Shown piece after piece: positions 1-10,900 of a stretch of DNA of 64,000 nucleotides (position 1 is the first letter of the stretch; every line of letters starts with the position of its first letter). Made by a program: the position numbers and the translations under genes. This DNA comes from Panagrolaimus kolymaensis. Its lineage: Eukaryota > Nematoda > Chromadorea > Rhabditida > Panagrolaimidae. The stretch is taken from NCBI GenBank assembly GCA_028622995.1, contig JAJQJQ010000045.1:558001-622000 (forward strand), in the 5' to 3' direction. The notes beneath the pieces were generated by a model. That model searched no databases. It had not been told where the DNA came from and saw only the letters and a list, made by a program, of their open reading frames with translations.

Positions 1-157
1 ATTTTTTTAAACCGAACCGATAACCGAAAATTTAGACTGAAAAACCGAAAACCGAGAAGCTTCGGTTCGATTTTAAAACCGAAAAACCGAAAACCGATAA
101 GTTCGGTTTCGGTTCGGTTCACCGAAACCGAAAACCGAAGGATTTCGGTAAACCGCC
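1..157. repeat. CCGAAAA-rich, self-complementary repeat at the window edge
   Basis: The first ~157 bases consist largely of AACCGAAA-type units on one strand and their complement TTTCGGTT on the other, so the stretch can fold back on itself. This is typical of the terminal part of a palindromic miniature element. The left end lies outside the window, so neither target duplication nor full length can be judged. Confidence 0.6.
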
Positions 158-330
158 AGCGCTGCTGATGGAGATTATATAAAAATCAAAATAGCCAAAA
201 TAATATTTCATCGCATGATTATAAAATGTTAATTTATAGTATGCTTATTTTTTTAACTGAAGTCCTTAGTTGCATTCAACAGGTTTGTATTTGTTTTAAA
301 AATTGAAATGTGAAATTAAGTTGAAAAAAT

Positions 331-575
331 TTGCATTTACCGGATAAACCCCAGAAATGCGCAATCCAAAAATTTTGTGATTTTTTCTTTGACACAACTT
401 TCGAAGGTCATGAAACTTTCCACATACCTTAAAAATTTGTGGTATTAGAAAACCAAAGATACAAACTATTTTCTTCCTTTATCTCCAATCAAAGCAAGAA
501 AATGAAGGATGCGTTGGCCATAAAAAATATTTTTTTCTCTGATTATTTTGCCTCTGCTATTTCGTCACCAAATTT
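331..575 (+). repeat. Dispersed/tandem cassette repeat, copy 1
   Basis: This ~240-bp block starts with TTGCATTTACCGGATAAACC and ends near a GGATGCGTTGGCCAT stretch. Related copies lie at 2768-3010 and (split) at 4663-4802 plus 5588-5662. All three copies keep a 5' GCATT..AATGC inverted pair around ACCGGATAAACCCC, the central TTTCGA(A/C)GGTCA, and GG(A/T)(T)GCG(G/T)TGGCCA. Each copy precedes a small plus-strand reading frame, so it may be a shared upstream region of duplicated genes rather than a transposon. Confidence 0.7.
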
Positions 576-670
576 TTTATGAGTCAGCTCATTTTTTTAG
601 TAAAAATTTTTTTCCATTAAATCACTTTATCGCTCCTTTATTTTAGTTTATTCTTTATTCTGGAGCTAAT

Positions 671-865
671 ATGGCTCTTATTAGCCTTATTCAAAGTACA
701 CAATTTATTTTAGCAGATATTAGCACTTTATCACCTGCATGGTTTATATTAGCCACGAATAAAAAACCCCGCAATGAAATTGTTAATTTTCTGATTCAAA
801 AAACTCTGAAAAATAGCATTCAACAAATTAATTCTAATACTTTGTTTAATTTGAATCCAACTTAA
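671..865 (+). CDS. Small hypothetical ORF (64 aa), doubtful
   Basis: An open frame of 64 codons lies ~100 bp after repeat copy 1, the position occupied in the next cassette by the first exon of a small membrane-protein gene. I see no recognisable domain, and its residues do not clearly match the paralogues at 3165-4521 or 5937-6235. It could be a degraded remnant of the same cassette gene, or chance. Coding status is uncertain. Confidence 0.25.
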   Translation: MALISLIQSTQFILADISTLSPAWFILATNKKPRNEIVNFLIQKTLKNSIQQINSNTLFNLNPT

Positions 866-1184
866 ATAAAGAAGAGTTAATAAATAGATTATTTTACTCC
901 ATCCGCAATACTTGTTTGAATAACATCTTCATTTGTCATACGAAGAAATAAAAATGCTGGGAGAAGAAGAAATCAAGACTCAAAAGCAAAAAAAGGCTTT
1001 TTAGCAGTTAAGTTAATTGAGAAATGAAAAATAAACTAAGTGTAACAAAAAATGATTCCTTTGGCGAAAAAACATTGAAAAACAAAACAAACATATAATT
1101 ATAAAGCTTTATTCATATTATTACTATAATATTAAATTATACACAAAAGGGAAACATAGATTCAAGCATAAAGAACAGCAAAGA

Positions 1185-2389
1185 TCATGAAAGTGAAAAT
1201 GATGATTGAATTGGTGCTTGAGTTGTTGGCTTTGTTGAATCAGGAGGCGGAGGCAAGCTTTCACAGTGTACTTCTTGATTTGTTACTTTGGTAATCCAAT
1301 CACAATAATCTGAGATGCGAACATAAAAAGCTAAAATAATCTTTAAGAAATTTATAAACAGAAGAAAAAGCACTAACTATTGTCTTGATCGCCAAATGAT
1401 GCAATACCAATTTGATACAATTTTTCATTTCTTTCAATCATCAATGGTCCACCACTATCACCATAATCAGCATGAAGTTCTTTTTTACCAGTACAAATAA
1501 ATTGAGGAAGAGGAGTTTTTCCTTTCATAACAGCACATTGTTCATGAAGCCAAATAGGTACAGAAGCATTTTGTAATACATCAGGATAGACACCCTGAAC
1601 ACCTAAAAAATGAATTGGGTAATATTTGTCATGGTGATAATAAATTTACTAGGATTACGATTATATGTAAGACCTTTAATTATCTTTCCAAAAGTTAGAA
1701 CAAAATACCATTATAAAAACTAACCTTTATCATATTTATAAACTCCATAACCAGCAGCTATAGCCATATCACCATCTTTTTCTTGATAATCACCAACAAG
1801 AATGATAGGATTAATACCAAGATTTGTACCCTCAGGATATTCAATGATAGCGATATCATGAGCAAAATCGAAGGGTCGAAATGATGGATGAATGATGAGA
1901 CGAGTAGCAACACCAAAGTTTGATAATGGAGCATAGATGATTTTTTTATTCTGTCGGGACTTTTCTTTTTGACGAACATCAGTAAGAATAGCATGTGAAC
2001 GCAAAATAAAAAGATGACCATCACCAGTAATATTACCATATTTCTTAGGGTGACTACTCTTCAAATCTTCAAGCCAAGTAACACAATGCGCTTCAGTGAG
2101 AATATGACGAGGTGAGATGATTGTTGATGAACAGATATCATAAACAAGCTTTTGTTTGTATGTTTGTGATCGTAAGAGAAATGGAAGAAAGTCGAAAGTT
2201 CCATTAGGTGCATCACCACCACCATAAATACGCTGAAATATAAACGTGTTATATAGATTACTAGAAACAATGTAAACTTACATTTTCATTGAAGCTATTA
2301 CCATGTTTCTTTGGAGCAGCTAATCCACCATCAATGATGAACGAACAAAGCAGGAAAGCAACGAAGCACAGAAACGAAAACGACGACAT
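1185..2389 (-). CDS. Secreted trypsin-like serine protease, copy A
   Basis: S1-family (chymotrypsin-fold) protease in four exons: 2389-2282, 2232-1725, 1602-1378 and 1330-1185, about 328 aa. All junctions are GT/AG and keep frame. The ATG at 2389 begins a signal peptide with hydrophobic core CFVAFLLCSFII. The mature start is RIYGGGDAPNG (the activation-site equivalent of IVGG). The catalytic His lies in TEAHC, the Asp in HDIAII, and the Ser in GDSGGP. The usual C-terminal helix follows (VRISDYCDWI), then a Pro/Thr-rich tail. All three catalytic residues are present, so it should be active. The C-terminus ends abruptly (SSFSLS) because an indel relative to copy B shifts the frame. A hydrophobic FTFMIFAVLYA segment follows in another frame, so a membrane- or GPI-anchor tail may have been lost. 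A TATA box lies ~56 bp upstream. Probable role: extracellular or intestinal proteolysis (inferred). Confidence 0.88.
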
Positions 2390-2444
2390 TCTTTCAAACT
2401 TTGATTTTTGATTGAATGAAACGAAATGATTTGACAATTGCCCA

Positions 2445-2452
2445 TATTTATA
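2445..2452 (-). promoter_or_regulatory. TATA box of trypsin copy A
   Basis: TATAAATA on the minus strand, about 56 bp upstream of the ATG at 2389. The same box at the same distance is conserved upstream of the disrupted copy B (13927-13934), as is most of the sequence between box and ATG. Confidence 0.6.
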
Positions 2453-2767
2453 GGCTTTTTGAGATGTTGAAAAACGAATGAATGTAAAAAAGAAGTAATA
2501 TGCAAATTATTGAAACAATGACTATGAAGGAAAACGAGAAGAAGGCTTCAAAGAAAAAATTTCAAAGGACGAAGATAATGAAAGTTTTTTTAGGTTTGCT
2601 GCATGTTGTTGGCAGTTTTTTTTCTTTCAAAGCTATAGGATGTACATATCGAAACTACAGGTGGTTTTCATAATTGAAAATGTCCAAGTTCCAGAAGCTT
2701 AAGGTTTTTTAAAATTTTTATTTCCAGAAAGATGCTATTATTTTACCATTTATTTTTTTATATTATT

Positions 2768-3010
2768 TTGCATTAACCGGATAAACCCCAGAAATGCGAA
2801 TCCAAAAATTTATATATTTTTTTCTTGACACATCTTTCGACGGTCATGAAACCATTCCACATACGTTAGAGTTTATGTTATTAAAAAACCAAAGATTTAA
2901 ACTATTTGCTTTTTTTGTATATTTCTAAACCATGAAAATGGAGGATGCGGTGGCCAATAAAAACAATTTGTCTTTATCAGTCTAGTCTCCACTATTTCAT
3001 TGCAATTTAT
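2768..3010 (+). repeat. Cassette repeat, copy 2
   Basis: Second copy of the block at 331-575, sharing TAACCGGATAAACCCCAG, the TTTCGACGGTCATGAAA centre and GGAGGATGCGGTGGCCAA. It lies between trypsin copy A and the membrane-protein gene that starts at 3165. Confidence 0.7.
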
Positions 3011-3164
3011 TGTTTTTTTTGTTGTTGTATGCTGTAGTTAGTCAGTTTTGTTGGGCAATTAATTGATTGATCTAATTTTTGTTGTCGCTTGTCTTCGTTC
3101 TGGATGGCGCCATTTTAAATTTTATTGATGATCAATTTATTCGATGCTTTTTCAAAAATTAAAT

Positions 3165-4521
3165 ATGTCAAAAAAATTTAAACTTCCTAAACAGAAATTA
3201 TGTGGATGTCATAAATTTGAGATATATTATTATCGAAATGTAAGTTCTCTTTTTAATTTTTGCCCATTTTTCTTTAATCAAAATTTTATAATTTTAGTTT
3301 TTTTCTAGCGAAATGAATTTTGTTTCATTGTTTCTTTTCATTATTTTATATATATTGACTTTAATGATTTTTGTTGCTATAACCACACGTGGGCACGAGG
3401 TGCGTTTGGGTGCGTTTAACGCACCCTGCTTCGTGCTCCGTGCCTCAATTTTTGGAGCTTCGTGCCTCAAAATTTTGAAAATCTAATAGAAAAAATATTT
3501 CGATGTTCTAAGAATGAAATTTTCCCAAATTATTTTTTTAAAAAATCAACACGGTGGACCCTTTGGTATATCGTGCTTCGTGCCCCAAAATTTTTTTTGT
3601 CGCACCCAGCTGCCCACGTGTGGCTATAACCATAGAATTTAATGGAATAAAGTCATTGGGATTTTATTTAACTCCATGTTCATCGCATCCAAAAGTCATT
3701 ACAATAAATGAATATTGGATTTTGAGGAAAAAATACGAATATTTAAATAAAGTAAGGCTAAATTAAATTTAAGAATTTTCTAAAAAATTACGCAAAAAAA
3801 TGATCGAAATTTTGTTATGATCTTTTTTCAAAAACTTCATATCTGAAATGTTAAACTTAAAAAATGGAGCCAAATCCCCTATTTTTCCTTGGTTAAAAAA
3901 ATGCTTCCATGGGGAAGGATAATCTGCAATTTTTTGTTGAACTTCCATGTTTGAATGAAAACAATTCAAAGGAAAAAAAAGAATGTTAAATCGGGTTATA
4001 ATTATTAAATTTTTATAGCAAGAAAAATTTGGCGAGAAATTCGCTACACGAAACAAAATTTGTTAATTATCTTTTTTATTTTGATCCTTTTTTAGATATT
4101 CTCAATACCAAACGAAATAAAACACATCAACGATTATCATGAAACTTATTTATGGCCCATCGTGAAATTAGAAACGGTTAAAAAAGAATTATTACTTCAA
4201 AATCAAATTTATCGTGAATGTGCCACAAACAATTTTGCTAACGATATGCGTCAAAATCCTGGATTCAATCTCGATAATTTTGTAGTTTACTCTGCAATTT
4301 TTATTATATGCTTTCGACATATCTTTCTGCGAAAGAATCTTCCACCATTAAACAAAAGTCAATATTTTTCGGCTGTCAAACAATTTTTAACCACTGATTT
4401 CATTGTGATTTTAATAGCTATTGGAAGCGTAAAATTATTTCGCTTTATTGGTGGTGAGTATGATATTGTTAAACATTTTAACCTTAAACGTTTAAGTGTA
4501 AATCAATTTTTTGCTGTATAA
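3165..4521 (+). CDS. Small multi-pass membrane protein, coding exon split by a MITE
   Basis: Not recognised by name. Exon 1 (3165-3239, MSKKFKLPKQ start) ends at CGAAAT|GTAAGT in phase 0. Exon 2 starts about 3299 after TTTTAG and reads into a strongly hydrophobic helix (FLFIILYILTLMIFVAI). At 3384 it is interrupted by a 239-bp inverted-repeat element. On the far side of the element, the same exon resumes in the correct sense with TIEFNGIKSLGF and runs to ~3751. Exon 3 (~4096-4521) encodes a charged stretch, then two hydrophobic segments (VVYSAIFIICF and DFIVILIAIGSVKLF), ending in FAV. The element plus its 8-bp duplication adds 247 bp and introduces stops, so this copy is non-functional unless the element is spliced out. 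A relic paralogue at 5937-6235 supports the exon 3 reading. Confidence 0.6.
3384..3622. mobile_element. hAT-like MITE, 239 bp, inside a coding exon
   Basis: Perfect 12-bp terminal inverted repeats, CACACGTGGGCA at the left and TGCCCACGTGTG at the right, are flanked by a perfect 8-bp direct repeat GCTATAAC (3376-3383 and 3623-3630). An 8-bp duplication plus TIRs starting CA is the hAT-superfamily signature. The interior has GTGCGTTT/AACGCAC and repeated CGTGC(T/C)TC units and no coding capacity. Removing the element and one duplication rejoins an open exon. Confidence 0.85.
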
Positions 4522-4662
4522 AACTTTTATAAATAAATTAATAAAAAAAATTTAAAAACACAAAAGGCAACTCTAATGTTTCTAATTTCATCTAAACAAG
4601 ACTTAATGGAATTCTGAAAACTAAAAAAATTCTTCCTATAGTATGTTCAAAGAAAAATTTGT

Positions 4663-4802
4663 TTGCATTTACCGGATAAACCCCAGTAATGCTGATCCAA
4701 AAATTAATGATTATTTTCTTTGACGCAACTTTCGAAGGTCAAGAAATTAATTTTCTACATACCTTAAAAATTTGTGGTATTAGAAAACCAAAGATTTAAA
4801 CC
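4663..4802 (+). repeat. Cassette repeat copy 3, left part
   Basis: First ~140 bp of the same block (GCATTTACCGGATAAACCCC ... AACCAAAGATTTAAAC). The remainder of the block is found ~785 bp further on at 5588-5662, so copy 3 is split by inserted sequence. Confidence 0.65.
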
Positions 4803-4967
4803 CACAGCGCAATCATTTTCAATCAAAGGCGGAGTAGAAATGGACAAGCTCAATCGCGGTGAGAGACACAAATTAAGGCAAAGACAACGGGAAAATGACA
4901 AGAAACCATGAATTTTTCGATTTTTTTAGAGATTTTTGATAGTTAATGCCTTATATAAAAATCTGGA

Positions 4968-5277
4968 ATGGGTTTTAAGAAAAAGTGTTGAAAGGGCGTT
5001 TTTAAGTTAGGTAATTATCTATCTTTTCGTACAAACAAATTAAAATTTCATAAAGAAATAAAAAAATGGCTCTGGACTAACTTTTTGTCATTTTGGTGAA
5101 AAAACGCGTTTATTTTGCTATCTAATTCATTTGGTCCACTATTAAAAATACAAGAACTGGTTTTTAAAAAAATGTGTTCAAAGGGCGTCTGTAAGTTAGA
5201 TTCTAAGCTACAACTTCGTACAATCAAATTTTAATTTCATAAAAAAATAAAAAAATGGCTCTGGACTAACTTTTTGG
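4968..5277 (+). repeat. Two-unit tandem repeat, 189-bp period
   Basis: Two imperfect units. Matching landmarks are AAAGGGCGT at ~4992 and ~5181, and ATGGCTCTGGACTAACTTTT at 5066 and 5255; both pairs are offset by exactly 189 bp. The units lie within the segment that separates the two parts of cassette repeat copy 3. No coding signal is seen. Confidence 0.7.
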
Positions 5278-5587
5278 TACATTTGATGCATCAAAACTAC
5301 ACTTCCAAATGCCTTAAAAAATTGGTTCTTTTACGTAAACATATCTCTCAGATATTGTTTAATCACCTCTCTAATTTTTTAACAATAAAAAATATTGTTT
5401 GCATCTTCAAATTAGTAACTTTATGGCCGAGAAGAAACAAGGTAATATTGCTTTCATAAAAAAATCATTGCTTTTGCCTTTGTTTGACATTTTGGCAACA
5501 TGCAAAAAGAATCGTCTGCTTGCCATTTGTACTCCGCCATGATTACGCTGTGAACCGTTTGTTTACTTTTTATTTAACGAAATCAAA

Positions 5588-5662
5588 TAAATGGAGGATG
5601 CGGTGGCCAATAAAAATAATTTTCTTCTCTGCCTGTCATGCGCTACTGCTATTTCGCTGCAA
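5588..5662 (+). repeat. Cassette repeat copy 3, right part
   Basis: AAATGGAGGATGCGGTGGCC and the following ~55 bp match the distal part of copies 1 and 2 (499-570 and 2935-3008). It completes the block whose left part is at 4663-4802. Confidence 0.6.
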
Positions 5663-5936
5663 ATGATTGCTTTTATTGCTCCTTTTTGCTATCATTGATT
5701 GTTGCAATAAAATGAGGTCAAGGCTTAGGCATTTTATTAACTTTAAGGATGGCTCAATTTGGCTGACATATAAAAAATTTATAATCCAAAAAAAGCTAAT
5801 CGATTGGATAAATTCTAAACAAATTTGTTTTTTCAAGTTCAAGCATGATTTCCTTTTTTACAGAAACTTTTTGCCCTTTAAAAATAAGAAAAACAATGAA
5901 ACGCAAATTTTGTAAATGCCAAAATCATCGACATAA

Positions 5937-6235
5937 TTGGTGGATATGTGTTTAGTCGATTTTTACGAAACTTATCTTTGGTGAAACTTAAAACTTGAAA
6001 CAATCAAAAGAAAATTTACCGAAATTGTGCGATTTCAAATTTTGAAAAATTCTATCAACGCATTTATCCATTTTCTATTTACAAAGTTAATACATGCATC
6101 TTTTTGGGAGCTATAATTCTTCGGCAGTTAATTCTTTACTTAAATATGCCAGAAGTTAGTCCGCAACAATTACAAGAAGCTTTTCGTATTTATACTATCA
6201 CAGATGTAATTGTTATGTTCTGGGTTTAAGCATAA
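5937..6235 (+). pseudogene. Relic paralogue of the membrane-protein gene at 3165-4521
   Basis: The last exon of the neighbour is recognisable but broken. GAAACTTATCTTTGGTGA mirrors its ETYLW, with a stop where the paralogue has Pro. KLETIK matches KLETVK. Further on, in another frame, LRQLILYLNMPEVSPQQ and TDVIVMFWV parallel the neighbour's FRHIFLRKNLPPLN and TDFIVILIA. At least one nonsense codon, one frame change and a premature end (GTT TAA) show loss of function. Upstream exons were not found with confidence. Confidence 0.65.
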
Positions 6236-6707
6236 TTAAATGGCTTTCATAAAAAGAATATAACATTTTTATGCATTTTAATTCTCGTCGAAATGGAGAA
6301 ATTTTTGATATTGATAATTATTTTTCTATTTAAATTTGTTATCTTTAAATCTTATCTCTCAAAAAATACGTAACTGCTTTGAATTATTTGATAGAAATGA
6401 ATGATTCTTTCTTGTAATAATTATTTTTGTTCTGAATAAATGATTTTACTCTATCCTCAATACTTGTTTGAATAATCATACGAAGAAATAAAAATGCTGT
6501 GAGAAGAAATGAAGACTCAAAAAACAACAAAGACATTTTAGTAGTTAAATGTTTGTTTGACAAATGAAAAAAAAAGACTAACAAAAAATGCCTTGGTTAA
6601 AAATGTTGATAGACGATAAAACAAACATATAATCATTAAGCTTTATTCATATTATTATTACTAAATCATCATTAAATTACACACAAAAGGAAATATTAGT
6701 CATAAGT

Positions 6708-7095
6708 TCAAAGAATAGCAAAGACCATGAAAGTGAAAAGAATGAGAAGAGCATTGAATTTGACCATGTTTGAAGCACTTGTAGTTGTTGTTTGAGCTTT
6801 TTGAGGAGCAGCAGTTGGACTCTTTGGATTCTTAGAACGTGGAGATGATGATGGACTACTTGGTGCTTGAGTTGGTTTTGTTGAATCAGGAGGGGAAGGC
6901 AAGCTATCACAATGTACTTCTTGATCTGTTACTTTGGTAATCCAATCACAGTAATTTGAGATGCGAGTGTAAAAGGCTAAAAAAGAATCATATTAAAAGA
7001 TAAGAAAGCAAGATATAAAAAGCATACTGTTTGTGTCATCACCTGTACGTGCAATACCAATTTGATAAAATGTTCCATCTCTTTCAATCATTACT
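6708..7095 (-). pseudogene. Trypsin copy B, 3' fragment (downstream of the Helitron)
   Basis: Starts on the minus strand directly after the Helitron CTAG end with MIERDGTFYQIGIA, the residues that follow GDSGGP in copy A. It splices from ~7028 to 6976 into FYTRISNYCDWI and ends at the stop at 6708. The tail is longer than in copy A: a Ser/Pro/Thr-rich stretch followed by a terminal hydrophobic run (LLILFTFMVFAIL), resembling a GPI-anchor or membrane-attachment signal. It is the missing 3' half of the fragment at 12908-13871. Confidence 0.85.
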
Positions 7096-7106
7096 AGGCA
7101 AGAAGC

Positions 7107-7123
7107 GGCGCTCCGCGCCGCCA
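7107..7123 (-). terminator. Helitron 3' terminal hairpin
   Basis: GCGGCGC / GCGCCGC stem with a 3-nt loop, 7 nt from the terminal CTAG. In Helitrons such a hairpin signals the end of rolling-circle transfer. It is the most GC-rich short stretch in the neighbourhood. Confidence 0.85.
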
Positions 7124-7928
7124 TGTCTATTATATTACTAATTTTTATTTTTTGAATTTTATTGCAAACATTACATACAATAAAAAAAGGAAATTTTCAA
7201 TACAAAGTTGAGAGAAATTTTAGAGTTTCTTGTTGAAAGTTGAGAGAAGTTTTGGAGTTTGTATAGTTGAGGATTTGATTGAGTGTTGAAAAAGATCTTA
7301 TCAATACTTGGTGGAGGATTCAAGATGAAGCAATTCTATTTTGAAAATAGCGAAAAACATAGACTAAAAACAAAACATTATTTTGATATTAATATTAATA
7401 ATAAACTAACAGTTTCACCAGAATTGCTTCTACGTAGTTAATAAATAAGTCAGCATAATAAATATTGAATTGAAATTTTTGTTAATGAATTGAGATCATA
7501 ATAAAATTTTGATGAAGCACATTATGTATTTGAAATAAGTGAGCAACAGTGAAAAGAATGTCCTAAAAATAAAGAAAATAACAAAATAGAATATGAAAAA
7601 AAAACTTACTATTGATCTGAATGGCTGCTTCTTATAAAGTTGAATGAATGAATATTTTGTTAGAATAAAGATGTTGCTTGGTGTTTGCTCAAATCTGAAA
7701 TAAAAAAGAAAATAAATAAAACAAAAATAAAAGACTTACCTCCTGCTCCAACTCTCACCCAACTCCAAAACGCTGCATACCCTGCAGTAGGGGACCACCA
7801 TAAAGGTGGTTTAAAATAGATCCTCCGAAGAGTTCGTCAATTAAGAAATCGGTTAAGTATAAATAATTTGCCACGTATTTTATAAACTAAAACTTTGCCA
7901 CCAGATCGTTTTTACGCCGCTTTATCTC
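7124..7928. other. Helitron 3' non-coding region
   Basis: AT-rich sequence between the transposase stop codon and the terminal hairpin. I see a small CCACC/GGTGG hairpin near 7795-7812 and a CTGCA..TGCAG pair near 7773-7786, but no credible second reading frame. Confidence 0.5.
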
Positions 7929-10900
7929 CTAATTAATTATTTCCTTGTAAACATAATTTTTAACTTTATTATTCATTCGCTGTTGCCCAAAATATATTTT
8001 TAATGCAGACCACCTTTTTACTCGAGAACATGCAACGTACATTTGTCCATGATTAAATACGTCTTTTCTCAAATCAATTCCAACAATTTCAAATGTTTGG
8101 CCTTGGCTTTTATTGATGGTCATGGCAAATGCTATTTTCACTGGAAATTGTCTTCGTGCCAATGTGAAGGGATAATTTTCTTCGTTATATAGCAAGATTC
8201 GATGAATCATAACAACATCGCCTTTTTTATCTCCAGTTAAGATTTTACATTGCAAGGTGTTGTTCATTAAGCCAATTACCAATAGCCTTGTACCGTTGCA
8301 TAATCCTTCCGTTTGACTGAGATTTCGAATAAGCATAATGACTGTATTTTTTCGTAGACGCAGTTCATGAGGTGGTAATGATGGAGGATTTAAGCTGTTT
8401 AAATATTCTTGGGTTAAAAGTTCTTGCAAAGCTTCACCCTCGATTGCCGAATCGATGCTACTATAAATTTTTTCACCTTCTGCAGGTAACATGGCAACTA
8501 CTTCATTATTTAATTCGTCAACATCTGCATTTCTTGCTGAAAGAATAGCTGAATTTGAAACATCGTTAAATCGATTTTGTCTAATTAAAGTTCCATAAAC
8601 TTCTTCGACTAAATCATTTTCAGTAATAAAATCGGTAGGAATTTCAAAATTGTCATTTTCATCATTGAGTTTCCCTTCACCGATTTTTAACAAATATTCC
8701 GCAAATTCAGTTTCCTCTGCATCAGCCCGCATGTTTTGGTGTAATTTAAATTGTTCAAATTTTTTCCAAAGTTCGCTGAATTTTATTGATAAATTAACAC
8801 ATTCTGAACGGGTGCCATTTTTTCTGACAGGTAGTAATTGACGAAAATCACCACCAAGTATTACTATTTTACCACCAAAAGGTTCCTCAATTTTAGTAAA
8901 ATCTCGTAAAGTTCTATCCATAATTTCAAAAGCATATCGTGGTGCCATTGGTGTTTCATCACAAATGAAAACATCTGTATTTTTCAAATTTTCGGCTTGT
9001 TTTGTTTTTGGGGTTAAAATTGAATTTGAGTCCGAATAGAGAGGAACAGGTAGCCCAATAGTTTTATGAACAGTTTTTCCACTTGGTAATAAAATTGCTG
9101 CAATGCCGGTAAAAGCCATAGTTTGAACTTTTTTACCTTTAACGCGTAACAAATGCCATAATGTTTTATAAACGTAAGTTTTTCCAGATCCTCCTGGGCC
9201 ATCAAGATAATAAAGTTTTTGGGAGTTTTCATTGATGTTTTCGCTTGCATTTAAAACTTTATCAACAATTTCCTTTTGCTTTCCATTCATTGTGGCATAC
9301 ATTTGCTCGCCGATAGATTGGTCAAATGAAGAATCATAATGGTCATATTCTTCATCAAAATTGATATTTTGATTCATTGTGGGGAAATCTGATATACTTT
9401 TATCTTCATTTTCTAACAACCTGATAATTTCACGGTAAGCTTTTTGAATAGCAATTTCCATAGGCATTGTGATTGCGAAATCTTCAGACATGGCTTCTTT
9501 ATATTCTTCCCAAAGATTATCAGGGGCTAATGGTGAGCAATGAATTAAAAGTCGAATAAATAATGATCGCATTTGGTATGGCATTAATGAAACACTGGCT
9601 TCTGAAAGAACTCGATACCACTCTTTGTCGTCTTCAACTAAACCCAGTTCAAGACATGTTTCAGTAAATGTTTGACAAATTTTTTCATCAACAGTTTTCA
9701 ATTCTTCAAAACTTGTAGCTCCTTTAACATGATTTAAAAGTATTCGAAGGTGAAATTGTTCTTGATTTGTGGGAGAAACTGTGTACATTCTGCCCAGATT
9801 CTTAAAAGCACCTTTACGCGTATTCCATTGAAATTTATTTGTATCTTTGTTTTTACCCCATGTAAAATGCTCTGGAATTTCACCATAAAAATAGTCTTTT
9901 GCTTTAGGATCTCGTTTATTCAATTCAAAATAATCCATCAACATTGTTTTTTTATCTAAAGCTGCTTGTATTCCGTCAATGTTTTCAGCATCTATAAAAT
10001 TAACACTTTGTTCATTTGGTAAATGAAGTGGCAATCGGGTGATGGAGTGGCTTTTTCCATGCAATTCAAATTTAAAAATCCTCCAAGCTGCTTCGGCTGC
10101 ACCCATATATCGGCTATTTAAAAATGATTCGCATTCGTCATATTGGACAACACCATCGACAATTTTAATTGCTGCTGCATCATGGCCTTTAAAAATGTAT
10201 TTGTATAAATATTTTACTGCTTTAATCGATGAAACAACTTCAACGTTAATATGACAGTTCATTAAAAGTAAGAGATTTGGGCAATGAGGAACAACGTATT
10301 GATTATCGACGACAAATCCAGAATTTTTTGTAAAGGATCTTCCATTATCAGGTCTTGCATATGTAGGATAAGCATCTTCATCAAGAGTTGTTTCTTCTTG
10401 GAAATTTTTTGGGAAACCTTTAGAACATTTTCCATCTTTTTCACATCGAAAACCGCAAGGTCCATGAATCATATGAGTTGAAACAAATTTGAACAAATTT
10501 TGGAATTTTTGGGGATCTGGTAATTGTGCGCTTATATAACGATCGATAACTTCAGCTGTTCGCATTTTATAATCACCTTCCAATGTAACCAAAAGATGAG
10601 CATGAGGAAGACCTCTTTTTTGAAATTCAATAGTATAAACATATGCTTTGCAACTACCGAAATATCCTTTTTTCTCAATCAAATCGACAACAAAATTTAA
10701 TTTTTGCTTGAAAACTCTTGCAATTAAATCCGGCCGATCAGCAGGAGTTTGTCCAGGGAAAAGATTTTCAACAATTTCTGGCCAATTTGGGTTGCAAGTC
10801 ATCGTAACAAACAAATCGGGTTTTCCAAGTCGACGAACAATGGCCATTGCATCTTGATAAACCTGTTCCATGTAACGGGGAGATCCTGTGTGTGTTGAAG

